Assembly: GCF_003287955.1 (NCBI RefSeq)
Contig: NZ_QMKP01000007.1
Coordinates: 1-64,000, forward strand
Length of the DNA: 64,000 bases
Direction of reading: 5' to 3'
Source: Arthrobacter sp. AQ5-06
Lineage (GTDB): Bacteria; Actinomycetota; Actinomycetes; Actinomycetales; Micrococcaceae
Of this stretch, positions 51,033 to 62,997 are shown piece by piece (positions within the stretch are counted from its first letter, which is position 1; each line of letters starts with the position of its first letter). The position numbers and the translations under genes are program-made. The notes beneath the pieces are model-generated. The model worked only from the letters and a program-made list of their open reading frames with translations, searched no databases and was not told the DNA's origin.

Positions 51033-51038
51033 TAGGCT
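51033..51038 (+). promoter_or_regulatory. Candidate -10 element for leaderless argS mRNA
   Basis: TAGGCT ends six bases before the argS GTG and no ribosome-binding site fits between. The -35 region is not recognisable. Confidence 0.35.
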
Positions 51039-51044
51039 AGAGGG

Positions 51045-52694
51045 GTGACTCCCGAAGAACTCTCCCTCGCCATATCCGCCTGTTTGAAAGACGCCGTCGC
51101 CGCTGGCGAAATCGAGCTTTCCGCATCAGCTGTCCCTGATGAGGTGCGCGTGGAGCGACCGAAGAACCGGGAGCACGGAGACTGGGCCACCAACATCGCC
51201 CTCCAGCTGTCCAAGCAGGCCGGCACCAACCCACGCGAATTCGCCACCATCCTGAGCGCCCGCCTGAAGTCCATCGACGGCGTGTCTGCCGTGGACATCG
51301 CCGGCCCCGGCTTCCTGAACATCACCGTGGACGCCGCCGCAGCGGGTGCCCTGGCGAAGGCCATCGTGGAAGCCGGACGGGAATACGGGACCACCACCAC
51401 GCTCGCTGGCCACGTGGTGAATATGGAATTTGTGTCGGCGAACCCCACCGGTCCGCTGCACATCGGCCACACCCGCTGGGCTGCCTTGGGCGATGCCATC
51501 GCCCGCGTGCTGCGTGCTTCGGGCGCGGAGGTCACCGCCGAGTACTACATCAACGACGCCGGTTCGCAGATGAACGTGTTCGCGAACTCGGTCTACTCAC
51601 GGCTGCACGGACAGCCCGTGCCGGACGGCGGCTACCCCGGCCAGTACATTGCCGACCTCGGCCACGACGTCCTGACCCAGCACCCCGATATCCGCGAACT
51701 CACCGAGGTCGCCGCCCTTCCCGTCATCCGCGCCGCCGCCTACAAGGCGCAGATGAAGGACATTAAGGACACCCTCGCCGACTTTGGCGTTGCTTTTGAC
51801 GTCTACTTCTCGGAGCAGGAACTGCACGACGCCGGCGCCATCGAGAATGCCGTTGCCCGCCTTCGCGAGCAGGGCCACGTATTCGACGACGGCGGTGCGG
51901 TCTGGTTGCGCACCACCGACTTCGGGGACGACAAGGACCGCGTGATGATCCGCGCGAACGGCGAACCCACCTACTTTGCCGCGGACGCCGCCTATTACCT
52001 CTCGAAGAAGGATCGCGGCTTTACCGAAAAGATCTACCTCCTGGGTGCTGACCACCACGGTTACATCAACCGCCTCAAGGCCATCGCCGCCTGTGCCGGC
52101 GATGATCCCGAGGCGAACATCGAGGTGCTGATCGGCCAGCTGGTGTCCGTTAACGGCGCCAAGCTGTCCAAGCGCGCGGGCAACATCATTGAGCTCAAGG
52201 ACCTCATTTCCTGGCTCGGCAAGGACGCGGTTCGTTATTCCCTGGCCCGCTTCCCGGCGGATTCCCCGCTCACCCTGGATCCTGACCTGCTGAAGAAACA
52301 CAGCAACGAGAACCCGGTATTCTACGTCCAGTACGCCCACGCCCGGTCCCGCGGCACTGCCCGCAACGCCGTGGCTGCAGGCGTGGACCGGAGCGCGTTC
52401 GACGCCTCCCTGCTGGACCACGCTACGGAAAACGAACTGCTCTCCTACCTGGGCAGCTACCCCTCCATTGTGGCCAAGGCCGCCGAACTGCGTGAACCTC
52501 ACCGTGTTGCCCGCCACCTCGAGGTAATTGCCGGCGCCTACCACCGCTGGTACGACGCCTGCCGTGTTGCCCCGCAGGGAGACGAAGCCGTCACCGACGT
52601 CAACCGCACCCGCCTGTGGCTGAACGACGCCACCAGCCAGGTGCTGGCCAACGGTCTGGACCTGCTGGGCGTATCCGCGCCGGAACGGATGTGA
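51045..52694 (+). CDS. argS: Arginyl-tRNA synthetase
   Basis: The 549-residue class I synthetase has the HIGH motif as HIGHTRWAALG (about 140-150) and the KMSKS-like loop as AKLSKRAGNI. The N-terminal Arg-tRNA additional domain and the C-terminal DALR anticodon domain (YVQYAHARSRGTARNA, then HHRWYDACRV-like YHRWYDACRVAP) are present. It charges tRNA-Arg, one of which is encoded 3 kb upstream. GTG 51045 is the start. It leads a run of aspartate-family amino-acid genes. Confidence 0.97.
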   Translation: MTPEELSLAISACLKDAVAAGEIELSASAVPDEVRVERPKNREHGDWATNIALQLSKQAGTNPREFATILSARLKSIDGVSAVDIAGPGFLNITVDAAAAGALAKAIVEAGREYGTTTTLAGHVVNMEFVSANPTGPLHIGHTRWAALGDAIARVLRASGAEVTAEYYINDAGSQMNVFANSVYSRLHGQPVPDGGYPGQYIADLGHDVLTQHPDIRELTEVAALPVIRAAAYKAQMKDIKDTLADFGVAFDVYFSEQELHDAGAIENAVARLREQGHVFDDGGAVWLRTTDFGDDKDRVMIRANGEPTYFAADAAYYLSKKDRGFTEKIYLLGADHHGYINRLKAIAACAGDDPEANIEVLIGQLVSVNGAKLSKRAGNIIELKDLISWLGKDAVRYSLARFPADSPLTLDPDLLKKHSNENPVFYVQYAHARSRGTARNAVAAGVDRSAFDASLLDHATENELLSYLGSYPSIVAKAAELREPHRVARHLEVIAGAYHRWYDACRVAPQGDEAVTDVNRTRLWLNDATSQVLANGLDLLGVSAPERM

Positions 52695-52699
52695 AACCC

Positions 52700-54190
52700 A
52701 TGTCGGCACAGGAAATTTCGGCGCAGGACACCAACACCGCATCCCCGCTGGCCCCCGAATGGCTCGCCGTTCCCGCGGACCTGAACGCGCTCCACGAGCC
52801 CTTGTGGGCGCAGGACGTCCGGAAGAACGAGGCCGGTGAGCTCGCCATCGATGGCATCGCCGTCAGCGAGCTCAAGGCACAGTTCGGTACGCCGCTCTTT
52901 GTGATGAGTGAGACAGACTTCCGGGCCCGCGCCCGCTCCTTCAAGGACGCCTTTGATGCCGCGTTCGCCGACATCTGCGGGGGAGTGGACGTCTACTACG
53001 CGGGCAAGTCCTTCCTGTGCACCGCAGTAGCCGCCTGGGTGGCAGACGAAGGGCTCCGACTGGACACCTGTTCCGGCGGCGAGCTCGCTGTAGCCGCCCG
53101 TGCCGGCATCAAGGGCGAAAACCTGGGTCTGCACGGCAACAACAAATCCGACACCGAGATCAACCGTGGGCTGGATATGAAGCTGGGACGCATCGTGGTG
53201 GACAGCCTCGATGAGCTGGACCGCGTCGCCAAGATCGCCTCGGGCCGCGACGAAATAGCCAAGGTCATGCTGCGCCTGACACCGGGCGTGCACGCTCACA
53301 CCCACGAGTTCATCGCCACCGCCCACGAGGACCAGAAGTTCGGCCTCTCCATGGCCGGGGATTCCACTGAGCAAGCCGGACTGTCAGCAGCGGAGGAAGC
53401 TGTGGCTGCGGCCACGGGCTACGCCAGCATCGAACTGCTCGGCCTGCACTGCCACATCGGCTCGCAGATCTTCGAGCCGGACGGCTTTGAACTCGCTGCG
53501 CAGAAGCTCCTGCGCTTCCACGCTGCCATGCAGGAAAAGTACTCCATCGTCATGCCCGAGCTGGATCTTGGCGGCGGCTACGGCATTGCCTACACCCCGG
53601 TGGACACTCCCCGCCCCGCAGCTGACATCGCGCAGGCGATGGCCGCCGTCGTGCGTTCCACGTGTGCTGAACTGGGGATCACCGCACCCCGGATTTCCAT
53701 CGAACCCGGACGCGCGATTGTGGGCAGCACCACCTTCACGTTGTACGAGGTGGGCACCCTGAAAACCGTGCGGGTGGACGCTCCGGCCGGCGAAGCGGGC
53801 CAGGAGAACGTTACGCATCCCCGCCGCTATGTGTCAGTGGACGGCGGCATGAGCGATAACGCCCGCCCGGTGCTCTACGACGCGGATTATTCGGCGATTC
53901 TGGCCTCCCGTACGTCCGCCGCGTCGCCGCAGCTGTCCCGAGTGGTGGGCAAACATTGCGAGAGCGGCGACATAGTTGTTAGAGATGTATATCTGCCCGA
54001 GGACGTGGCAGCCGGTGATCTGCTTGCTGTACCGGGGACCGGCGCCTACTGCTGGGCCCTGTCAAGCAACTACAACTATCTGGCCCGACCGGGCGTTGTC
54101 GCGGTGCGCGGCGGATCTGCCCGGCTGATTGTCCGCGGGGAAACCGAAGAAGATCTGCTTAACCGCGACATGGGAGTGCCGAATGACTGA
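52700..54190 (+). CDS. lysA: Diaminopimelate decarboxylase
   Basis: LysA makes L-lysine from meso-diaminopimelate. The 496-residue PLP enzyme shows VDVYYAGKSFLC (cofactor Lys), LHGNNKSDTEI, GLHCHIGSQIF, LGGGYGIAYTP, ISIEPGRAIVG and the substrate region PGTGAYCWALSSNYN. It is typical of the actinobacterial family. GTG 52691 overlapping the argS stop is a possible alternative start. The end overlaps hom by eight bases. Confidence 0.96.
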   Translation: MSAQEISAQDTNTASPLAPEWLAVPADLNALHEPLWAQDVRKNEAGELAIDGIAVSELKAQFGTPLFVMSETDFRARARSFKDAFDAAFADICGGVDVYYAGKSFLCTAVAAWVADEGLRLDTCSGGELAVAARAGIKGENLGLHGNNKSDTEINRGLDMKLGRIVVDSLDELDRVAKIASGRDEIAKVMLRLTPGVHAHTHEFIATAHEDQKFGLSMAGDSTEQAGLSAAEEAVAAATGYASIELLGLHCHIGSQIFEPDGFELAAQKLLRFHAAMQEKYSIVMPELDLGGGYGIAYTPVDTPRPAADIAQAMAAVVRSTCAELGITAPRISIEPGRAIVGSTTFTLYEVGTLKTVRVDAPAGEAGQENVTHPRRYVSVDGGMSDNARPVLYDADYSAILASRTSAASPQLSRVVGKHCESGDIVVRDVYLPEDVAAGDLLAVPGTGAYCWALSSNYNYLARPGVVAVRGGSARLIVRGETEEDLLNRDMGVPND

Positions 54191-55499
54191 ATTGCGAACC
54201 CTGAAAGTAGCCCTGCTGGGCTGTGGCAACGTTGGGGCCCAGGTTGCGCGGATTCTCATTGAGGACGCCGACGCCCTTGCCGCCCGTACCGGGGCGCGCC
54301 TGCAGCTCAGCGGCATCGCGGTGCGCAACGTCAATGCCAAGCGGGATGTGGACCTGCCGCAGGACCTCTTCACTACCGACGCCGATACCCTGGTCAAGGA
54401 CGCCGACCTGGTGATCGAGCTCATGGGCGGGATCGAGCCTGCCCGCACCCTGATCCTCTCCGCGCTGCGCAACGGCGCCTGTGTTGTCACCGGCAACAAG
54501 GCCCTGCTCGCCCAGGACGGCCCCACCCTCTACGAAGAGGCCGACAAGGCCGGCGTGCAGCTGTCCTACGAAGCCGCCGTAGCCGGTGCCATCCCCATCC
54601 TGCGCCCAATCCGGGACAGCCTGGCCGGCGACCGCATCACCCGCGTGCTGGGTATCGTCAACGGCACAACCAACTTCATCCTGGACCAGATGGACTCCAC
54701 CGGCGCCCAGTTCGCGGACGCCCTCGCCGAGGCCCAGCGCCTCGGTTACGCGGAAGCTGACCCCACCGCGGACGTCGAAGGCCACGATGCTGCAGCCAAG
54801 GCCGCCATCCTGGCCTCGCTGTCCTTCCACACCCGCTTTGCACTGGAGAACGTCCACTGTGAGGGCATCACGTCCGTCAGCGCGGCGGACATTGCCGCGG
54901 CCAAAGACGCCGGCTTTGTCATCAAGCTGCTGGCCATCGCCGAGAAGCTCACCGATGCCGACGGCGGCGGAGGCGTTTCCGTGCGCGTGCACCCCACGCT
55001 GCTGCCGCGCGAGCACCCGCTGGCCGCCGTTCGTGGCGCGTTCAACGCGGTTTTCATTGAGGCGGAAAACGCCGGCGAGCTGATGTTCTACGGCCAGGGT
55101 GCCGGCGGAACTCCGACTGCGTCTGCCGTCCTGGGTGACCTCGTTTCGGCGGCCCGCCGCATTGTGCTGGGCGGGCCCGGACGCACGGAGACCACCACCG
55201 GCCACGTTCCGGCGCTACCGATCGACGCGGCCATCACCAGCTACTACATCGGACTGGACGTCGCCGACCAGCCCGGCGTGCTGGCCAGGATCGCCCAGCT
55301 CTTTGCGGAGCATGGCGTGTCCATCGAAATCATGCGGCAGACCATCCACCGGGACGCAGAGTCCAACGTGGAGTCCGCCGAACTGCGGATCGTTACCCAC
55401 CGCGCATCAGAGGCTGCCCTCGCAGCCACCGTCGAGGCCGTCAAGGGCCTGGACGTCATCAATTCAGTGACATCCGTTCTGCGGGTAGAAGGAGTCTAA
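54183..55499 (+). CDS. hom: Homoserine dehydrogenase
   Basis: The 438-residue enzyme reduces aspartate semialdehyde to homoserine with NAD(P)H. It has the nucleotide motif ALLGCGNVGAQVA, ELMGGIEPA, VTGNKALLAQ, the catalytic region YEAAVAGAIPILRPIRDSLAGD, EADPTADVEGHDAAAKAAILA, split here, and a C-terminal ACT domain (ADQPGVLARIAQLFAEHGVSIE) for threonine feedback. ATG 54183 lies inside the end of lysA. thrC begins immediately after its stop. Confidence 0.97.
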   Translation: MTELRTLKVALLGCGNVGAQVARILIEDADALAARTGARLQLSGIAVRNVNAKRDVDLPQDLFTTDADTLVKDADLVIELMGGIEPARTLILSALRNGACVVTGNKALLAQDGPTLYEEADKAGVQLSYEAAVAGAIPILRPIRDSLAGDRITRVLGIVNGTTNFILDQMDSTGAQFADALAEAQRLGYAEADPTADVEGHDAAAKAAILASLSFHTRFALENVHCEGITSVSAADIAAAKDAGFVIKLLAIAEKLTDADGGGGVSVRVHPTLLPREHPLAAVRGAFNAVFIEAENAGELMFYGQGAGGTPTASAVLGDLVSAARRIVLGGPGRTETTTGHVPALPIDAAITSYYIGLDVADQPGVLARIAQLFAEHGVSIEIMRQTIHRDAESNVESAELRIVTHRASEAALAATVEAVKGLDVINSVTSVLRVEGV

Positions 55500-56606
55500 G
55501 TGGCTCACCAATGGCGCGGCGTTATCCGCGAATACGCTGACCGTCTGCCCGTAACGGAATCCACCAGGGTCATCACGCTGGGCGAGGGCGGCACTCCGCT
55601 GGTCCACGCGCAGAAGCTCTCCGAGCTCACCGGTTCCACCGTGTACCTGAAGGTCGAAGGGATGAATCCCACCGGCTCGTTCAAGGACCGCGGCATGACC
55701 ATGGCCATGACTGCCGCCGTTGCGTCCGGTGCCAAGGCCGTGGTGTGCGCGTCCACCGGCAACACCTCAGCTTCCGCCGCGGCCTACGCCACGGCAGCGG
55801 GACTGAAATGTGCCGTGCTGGTCCCCGAAGGCAAAATCTCCATGGGCAAGCTGAGCCAGGCCATCGCGCACGGCGCCACGCTGCTCCAGGTGGACGGCAA
55901 CTTCGATAACTGCCTGGATATTGCACGGAAGCTGGGGGAGTCCTACCCAGTGTTCCTGGTCAACTCCGTCAACCCCGCCCGCATCCAGGGTCAGAAGACG
56001 GGCGCGTTTGAGATTGTCGATTCGCTGGGCGATGCTCCGGACATCCACGTCCTGCCCGTAGGCAACGCCGGCAACATCACCGCGTACTGGAAGGGCTACA
56101 AGGAGTACTCGGCGCCGTTCGAATCCGAAACAGCCGGAACGTTGCCTGCCGTGTCCACCAAGACCCCCCAGATGTGGGGCTTCCAGGCAGCCGGCGCGGC
56201 ACCGTTCGTGGCGGGGCACCCCATCACGGAGCCGGACACCATTGCCACTGCCATCCGGATCGGCAACCCGGCATCCTGGGACGGTGCCATCGCGGCCCGT
56301 GACGAGTCCGGCGGATTCATCGACGCCGTGACTGACGAGCAGATCCTGGATGCCCACCGCTGGCTGTCCGCCCGCGAAGGCGTTTTTGTGGAGCCCGGCT
56401 CCGCCGCCGGTGTAGCCGGCCTGCTCAAGAAGCACGCGGCCGGTGAAGTTCCCACCGGCAAGACCATCGTCATCACTGTTACCGGCCACGGCCTCAAGGA
56501 CCCCCAGTGGGCCCTCCGGACCGAGGACGGCAGCGAAGTGCAGCCCGTCAAGGTCTCCAACGACGTCGTGACCGTCGCAGCTGAACTGGGACTGGAAGAA
56601 AAGTAG
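55500..56606 (+). CDS. thrC: Threonine synthase
   Basis: The 368-residue PLP enzyme converts O-phosphohomoserine to threonine. Motifs are [26 protein letters not shown] (cofactor Lys in SFKDRG), [26 protein letters not shown] and [16 protein letters not shown] 55500 directly follows the hom stop, with AAGGAG before it. Confidence 0.97.
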   Translation: MAHQWRGVIREYADRLPVTESTRVITLGEGGTPLVHAQKLSELTGSTVYLKVEGMNPTGSFKDRGMTMAMTAAVASGAKAVVCASTGNTSASAAAYATAAGLKCAVLVPEGKISMGKLSQAIAHGATLLQVDGNFDNCLDIARKLGESYPVFLVNSVNPARIQGQKTGAFEIVDSLGDAPDIHVLPVGNAGNITAYWKGYKEYSAPFESETAGTLPAVSTKTPQMWGFQAAGAAPFVAGHPITEPDTIATAIRIGNPASWDGAIAARDESGGFIDAVTDEQILDAHRWLSAREGVFVEPGSAAGVAGLLKKHAAGEVPTGKTIVITVTGHGLKDPQWALRTEDGSEVQPVKVSNDVVTVAAELGLEEK

Positions 56607-56608
56607 CT

Positions 56609-57583
56609 TTGGAAACAACCTCGCCCACCGCCGTTGACGTGCCCGTCATCGAAGCAGGACAGCGCGTCACCGTCAGGGTGCCGGCCACCAGTGCCAACCT
56701 TGGACCGGGTTACGACAGCCTGGGCCTCGCCCTGGCTCTGCACGACACCCTGACTGTGGAAAGCCTCGAATCCGCTGAGCTCGTCTTCGAGCTCAGCGGC
56801 GAGGGGGCGGACACGCTGCCGAGGGACGCCAGTCATCTGGTGGTCAGGGCGATGGAGGCTGCCTTTTCCCGGCTGGGCTACCGGCACGGCGGGCTCAGGA
56901 TTACGGCGACGAACGTCAACCCCCATGGCCGCGGCTTGGGATCATCCGCATCGGCCGTGGTGGCGGCCGTCTCGGCTGCCAACGCCATGGTGCCCGAAGC
57001 AGCGCGTCGCGGGCGGGACTGGATCCTGCAGTTGACCAGCGAGATGGAAGGCCACCCGGACAACGTCGCGCCCGCGATTTTCGGCGGACTGGCGCTGTCA
57101 TGGCAGGACAGTGACCAGTACAGCAGCACGTGCGCTACCGTGGCCGGTTCCGTGATTCCCATCGTGGCTGTTCCCGATTTTGAATTGTCCACCGAGGCCG
57201 CGCGCGCCCTTCTACCGGCGTCTGTGGGCCATCATGCCGCGGCCATGAACTCCGGACGGGCTGCGCTGCTGATCCATGCACTGACCCAGAAGCCCGAGTT
57301 TCTGCACGCCGGCACGGAGGATTACCTTCACCAGAGCTACCGCGCCGAGGCGATGCGCCCCAGCGCAGCCCTCATCAGGGCGCTGCGCAACGCGGGCCAC
57401 GCGGCAGTGGTTTCGGGTGCCGGACCTACGGTCCTGGTTCTCGCCGACGGCGAAGCCGAAGCCGCCGACGTGCTTGGGTTTATTGAGTCCTTTACAGAGG
57501 CGAACACGCCGGGCATCGGCTGGCGCGTGCTGAAGCTGGCAGTGGACGTCGAAGGTGCTAAGGTGGACTTGCACCGGCGGTAA
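56609..57583 (+). CDS. thrB: Homoserine kinase
   Basis: The 324-residue GHMP kinase phosphorylates homoserine. It shows VPATSANLGPGYDSLGLAL near the N-terminus and the ATP loop HGRGLGSSASAVVAAVSAAN (about 108-127). EGHPDNVAPAIFGGL and the C-terminal VSGAGPTVLVLA are also present. The start is TTG 56609, two bases after the thrC stop. Upstream order hom-thrC-thrB is the standard actinobacterial threonine unit. Confidence 0.96.
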   Translation: METTSPTAVDVPVIEAGQRVTVRVPATSANLGPGYDSLGLALALHDTLTVESLESAELVFELSGEGADTLPRDASHLVVRAMEAAFSRLGYRHGGLRITATNVNPHGRGLGSSASAVVAAVSAANAMVPEAARRGRDWILQLTSEMEGHPDNVAPAIFGGLALSWQDSDQYSSTCATVAGSVIPIVAVPDFELSTEAARALLPASVGHHAAAMNSGRAALLIHALTQKPEFLHAGTEDYLHQSYRAEAMRPSAALIRALRNAGHAAVVSGAGPTVLVLADGEAEAADVLGFIESFTEANTPGIGWRVLKLAVDVEGAKVDLHRR

Positions 57584-57881
57584 TTCCGCCTATCTGATCG
57601 GCAGCTGCATTCAGTTGTTAGTGATCTCCTACTGCGCAATATTTTCCGGTGCCACCTGCTTGGTCTGTCGCAGGAATCTGCAGCTAAATTGTCTGCCCCT
57701 GAACCGTCAGCCCGGCGCCCCGCCATTAATCGGTGCGTGAGGTGAATCAGTATCCGGCCCTGCTGGCCGAAATCCAACCGGCAAGACCGAAAATGTCGGC
57801 TGCAGATCTGAACTGCAGCCCAGATCAAAATCATCGCGTCCAGCTCCCAGTCTGGACGCCGTCGAGGGGGAAGGATCCTTC
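57584..57881 (+). other. Long leader region of rho
   Basis: This is 298 bp without a convincing gene. It contains an 8-bp inverted repeat GGCTGCAG/CTGCAGCC (57798-57805 and 57813-57820) and ends with GAGGGGGAAGGA, the ribosome-binding region of rho. A long untranslated leader would fit autoregulation of Rho, but no classified riboregulator is recognised. Upstream, TACTGCGCAATATTTTCC (57631-57648) is the most AT-rich part and may hold the promoter. Confidence 0.4.
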
Positions 57882-60098
<2,217 letters not shown>

Positions 60099-60113
60099 CT
60101 GCGCTCACCGCTC

Positions 60114-60145
60114 AAAATATGCCGGCCTGATGGCCGGCATATTTT
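60114..60145 (+). terminator. Terminator after rho
   Basis: This is a perfect 14-bp inverted repeat (60114-60127 and 60132-60145, loop TGAT) beginning AAAATATGCCGGCC and ending in ATATTTT, a classic intrinsic terminator 16 bp after the rho stop. Confidence 0.88.
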
Positions 60146-60205
60146 GGGCGGTTCGTCGTTAAGTCCCGTGAAACTAGACTTGGAAGAGTCGAAAGAGGTT
60201 TAGAA

Positions 60206-61279
60206 ATGTTTGAGTCCGTGCAGGGCCTGCTTGATGAGCATGATGCTATCCAGGCGCAGTTGGGGGATCCGGCTGTTTATGCTGACCAGCGGGAGGCCCG
60301 GAAGCTGGGGCGGCGTTCTGCGCAGCTCAATGGCATCGTGGAGGCATACAACAAGTGGCATGCCCTGGAGGACGATCTCGCCGCCGCGAAGGAGATGGCT
60401 GCGGAGGACCCTGAGTTCGCTGCCGAGGTGCCTGAGTTGGAGGCGGCCCTGGAGATTGCTTCGGCCAAGCTGCGCAGGCTCCTCATTCCGCGGGACCCTG
60501 ACGACGCCCGCAACGTGATCCTCGAGGTCAAGGGCGGTGAAGGTGGCGACGAAGCCGCACTATTCGCCGGCGACCTCCTGCGGATGTACACCCGGTACGC
60601 GGAATCCCGCGGCTGGAAGACTGAACTCATCTCAGCCAACGAATCCGATCTCGGTGGCTACAAGGACGTCCAGATGGCCGTCAAAGGCAATTCGAACGAT
60701 CCTGCCGAGGGCGTCTATGCGCGGCTCAAGTTCGAAGGCGGCGTCCACCGCGTGCAGCGTGTGCCCGTCACCGAATCCCAGGGCCGCATCCACACCTCTG
60801 CCGCCGGAGTCCTGGTCCTTCCCGAAGTTGACGAGCCCGAAGAGCTGGACATCAACCAGAACGACCTCAAGATCGACGTCTACCGCTCCTCGGGTCCCGG
60901 TGGCCAGTCCGTGAACACCACGGACTCCGCTGTCCGCATCACGCACCTTCCCACCGGCATCGTGGTGGCCATGCAGAACGAGAAATCCCAGCTGCAGAAC
61001 CGCGAAGCAGGCATGCGCGTGCTCCGCGCCCGCATCCTGGCGCACCAGCAGGAGATTATCGACGCCGAGAACTCGGCCCAGCGTAAGTCCCAGATCCGCA
61101 CCATGGACCGTTCGGAGCGCATCCGCACGTACAACTACCCGGAAAACCGGATCGCGGACCACCGCACCGGCTACAAGGCATACAACCTGGACCAGGTCAT
61201 GAACGGTGACCTGGAACCGGTCATCCAGTCCGCCATCGAGATGGACGAACAGGCACGCCTGGACGCCATCGGCGACTAG
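60206..61279 (+). CDS. prfA: Peptide chain release factor 1
   Basis: RF1 reads UAG and UAA. The 357-residue protein has the PVT recognition tripeptide at 187-189 (RVPVTESQG) and GGQ at 232-234 in [17 protein letters not shown]. It pairs with prmC downstream, whose enzyme methylates this Gln. AAAGAGG precedes the ATG. The contrast with prfB (SPF at the same place) confirms the assignment of both genes. Confidence 0.97.
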   Translation: MFESVQGLLDEHDAIQAQLGDPAVYADQREARKLGRRSAQLNGIVEAYNKWHALEDDLAAAKEMAAEDPEFAAEVPELEAALEIASAKLRRLLIPRDPDDARNVILEVKGGEGGDEAALFAGDLLRMYTRYAESRGWKTELISANESDLGGYKDVQMAVKGNSNDPAEGVYARLKFEGGVHRVQRVPVTESQGRIHTSAAGVLVLPEVDEPEELDINQNDLKIDVYRSSGPGGQSVNTTDSAVRITHLPTGIVVAMQNEKSQLQNREAGMRVLRARILAHQQEIIDAENSAQRKSQIRTMDRSERIRTYNYPENRIADHRTGYKAYNLDQVMNGDLEPVIQSAIEMDEQARLDAIGD

Positions 61280-61290
61280 CCCCGGCGCCC

Positions 61291-62160
61291 ATGACACTCG
61301 GGTCGGAGCAGTCCCTCGCGGCTGCCGTCAGCGAGGCCACGGCGGTCCTCCGGGACGCCGGGGTCCCCAGCCCCCGCGTCGACGCGGAACTTTTGGCGGA
61401 CCACCTGCTCGGTGTAGGGCTCGGCAGGCTCCGCGCGATGATGCTGGGGGACACTCCAGCACCTGTTGGCTATGCCGAACTTGTTGCTGAACGGGCCCAA
61501 CGGATCCCGCTGCAGCACATCACCGGCGTGGCGCATTTCAGGTATCTGGAGCTTGCGGTCGGGCCGGGGGTTTTTATCCCCCGGCCGGAAACAGAGTCCG
61601 TTGTGCAACTGGTCATCGACCATGTCAAGGGCATGGCGCACCCGCGGATTGTGGATCTGGGAACGGGGTCGGGCGCGATCGCCGGCTCCATTGCCCACGA
61701 GGTGCCCGGCGCCGAAGTCCACGCCGTGGAGTACAGTCCGTTCGCCCATGCCTGGGCAGCCAAGAACCTGGCGCCCCTGGGCGTCAAACTGGTGCTGGGC
61801 GACCTACGCAACGCGCTGCCCGAACTCAACGGAACCTTCGACGTCGTGATCTCCAACCCGCCGTATATTCCCGCCGAAGCCATCCCGAATGAACCCGAAG
61901 TTGCCCTGCACGATCCCCCCGAAGCCCTGTACGGCGGGGGTGCGGACGGCATGGAACTTCCGACGGCGGCGGCCGCCTCGGCTGCCCGGCTGCTGGTTCC
62001 CGGCGGCTACTTCGTGATGGAACACGCGGAAGTCCAGGCCGGCTGGATCGCTGGCATGATGCAGCGGACGGGTGCCTGGTCGGAGATCACCACGCACCTG
62101 GACCTCAACGGCAAGGAACGCGCCACCAGCGCCGTCCTAGCCGGTCCGCACCTCGAGTGA
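61291..62160 (+). CDS. prmC: Release factor glutamine methyltransferase
   Basis: PrmC methylates the GGQ glutamine of RF1 and RF2. The 289-residue protein has an N-terminal helical domain, the SAM motif IVDLGTGSGAIAGSIAHEVP and the substrate motif NPPYIP (about 189-194). GGADGMELPTAAAASAARLLVPGG follows and is typical of the family. It lies 11 bp after prfA. Confidence 0.95.
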   Translation: MTLGSEQSLAAAVSEATAVLRDAGVPSPRVDAELLADHLLGVGLGRLRAMMLGDTPAPVGYAELVAERAQRIPLQHITGVAHFRYLELAVGPGVFIPRPETESVVQLVIDHVKGMAHPRIVDLGTGSGAIAGSIAHEVPGAEVHAVEYSPFAHAWAAKNLAPLGVKLVLGDLRNALPELNGTFDVVISNPPYIPAEAIPNEPEVALHDPPEALYGGGADGMELPTAAAASAARLLVPGGYFVMEHAEVQAGWIAGMMQRTGAWSEITTHLDLNGKERATSAVLAGPHLE

Positions 62161-62175
62161 TGAAAGAATAGGCCA

Positions 62176-62997
62176 GTGACCACAACCTACAACTGCACGT
62201 CAGAGGATCAGCGCGCCCTTGGCCTGGAGCATGCCCAGCGTGCCATCGGCGAAAAGAAGTGCGTGGTTTTCCCCACGGACACGGTCTACGGGATAGCCGC
62301 CGATGCCTTCTCGCCGCAGGCCGTCACCATGCTGTTGGCCTCCAAAGGGCGCAGCCGCACCATGCCGCCGCCCGTACTGATTCCCCGAATCAATGCGCTG
62401 GACGGCCTGGCCACGGATGTTTCCGCTGATGCCCGTAAGCTCGCAGAGGCGTTTTGGCCCGGGGGACTGACCCTGATCCTGCACGCCCAGCCGTCATTGG
62501 ACTGGGACCTGGGTGAGACCCATGGAACAGTGGCCCTACGCATGCCTGCCGACGAAGTGGCCCAGGAACTCCTGACGCTGACCGGTCCGCTGGCTGTGTC
62601 CTCGGCCAACCGGACCGGCCAGCCGCCGGCGCAGACCGCCACGGAGGCACGCGCCCAGCTCGCGGAGTCTGTGGAGGTCTACCTCGAAGGCGGTTTCCGG
62701 CCGCTGGAAGGAACCGACGCCGTGCCCTCCACGATTGTGGACGCCACCGGTCCGCTCCTGCGCGTGGTGCGCAACGGCGCCGTGTCCCTGGAGCAACTCC
62801 GGGAGCACGTTCCGGGCGTCTTGGGCCTGGGCGAAATTCCGATGGCTGAGCCCGGGGAAGCCGCCGTGACCGAGGAGGCCGCAGAGGCTGCAGGAGCCAC
62901 AGCGGCCGAAGTGGCCAAGGAAACCGAAGAAGCCGGGGAAGACGCACCTGCCACACGGGAGTCTTCAGCGCCCGCCGAGAAGGATCCGGAGGCATGA
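62176..62997 (+). CDS. tsaC: L-threonylcarbamoyladenylate synthase (TsaC/Sua5/YrdC type)
   Basis: The enzyme makes threonylcarbamoyl-AMP for the t6A modification of tRNAs. The 273-residue protein shows FPTDTVYGIAADAFS (about 34-48), VLIPRINALDGLA, FWPGGLTLILHAQPS, VALRMPADEVAQELL and LAVSSANRTGQPPAQT. Threonine-binding and ATP regions are complete. A C-terminal tail of about 55 residues is Glu/Ala-rich and looks disordered; it is longer than the TsaC core but not a Sua5 domain. The stop overlaps the next gene by four bases. Confidence 0.93.
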   Translation: MTTTYNCTSEDQRALGLEHAQRAIGEKKCVVFPTDTVYGIAADAFSPQAVTMLLASKGRSRTMPPPVLIPRINALDGLATDVSADARKLAEAFWPGGLTLILHAQPSLDWDLGETHGTVALRMPADEVAQELLTLTGPLAVSSANRTGQPPAQTATEARAQLAESVEVYLEGGFRPLEGTDAVPSTIVDATGPLLRVVRNGAVSLEQLREHVPGVLGLGEIPMAEPGEAAVTEEAAEAAGATAAEVAKETEEAGEDAPATRESSAPAEKDPEA

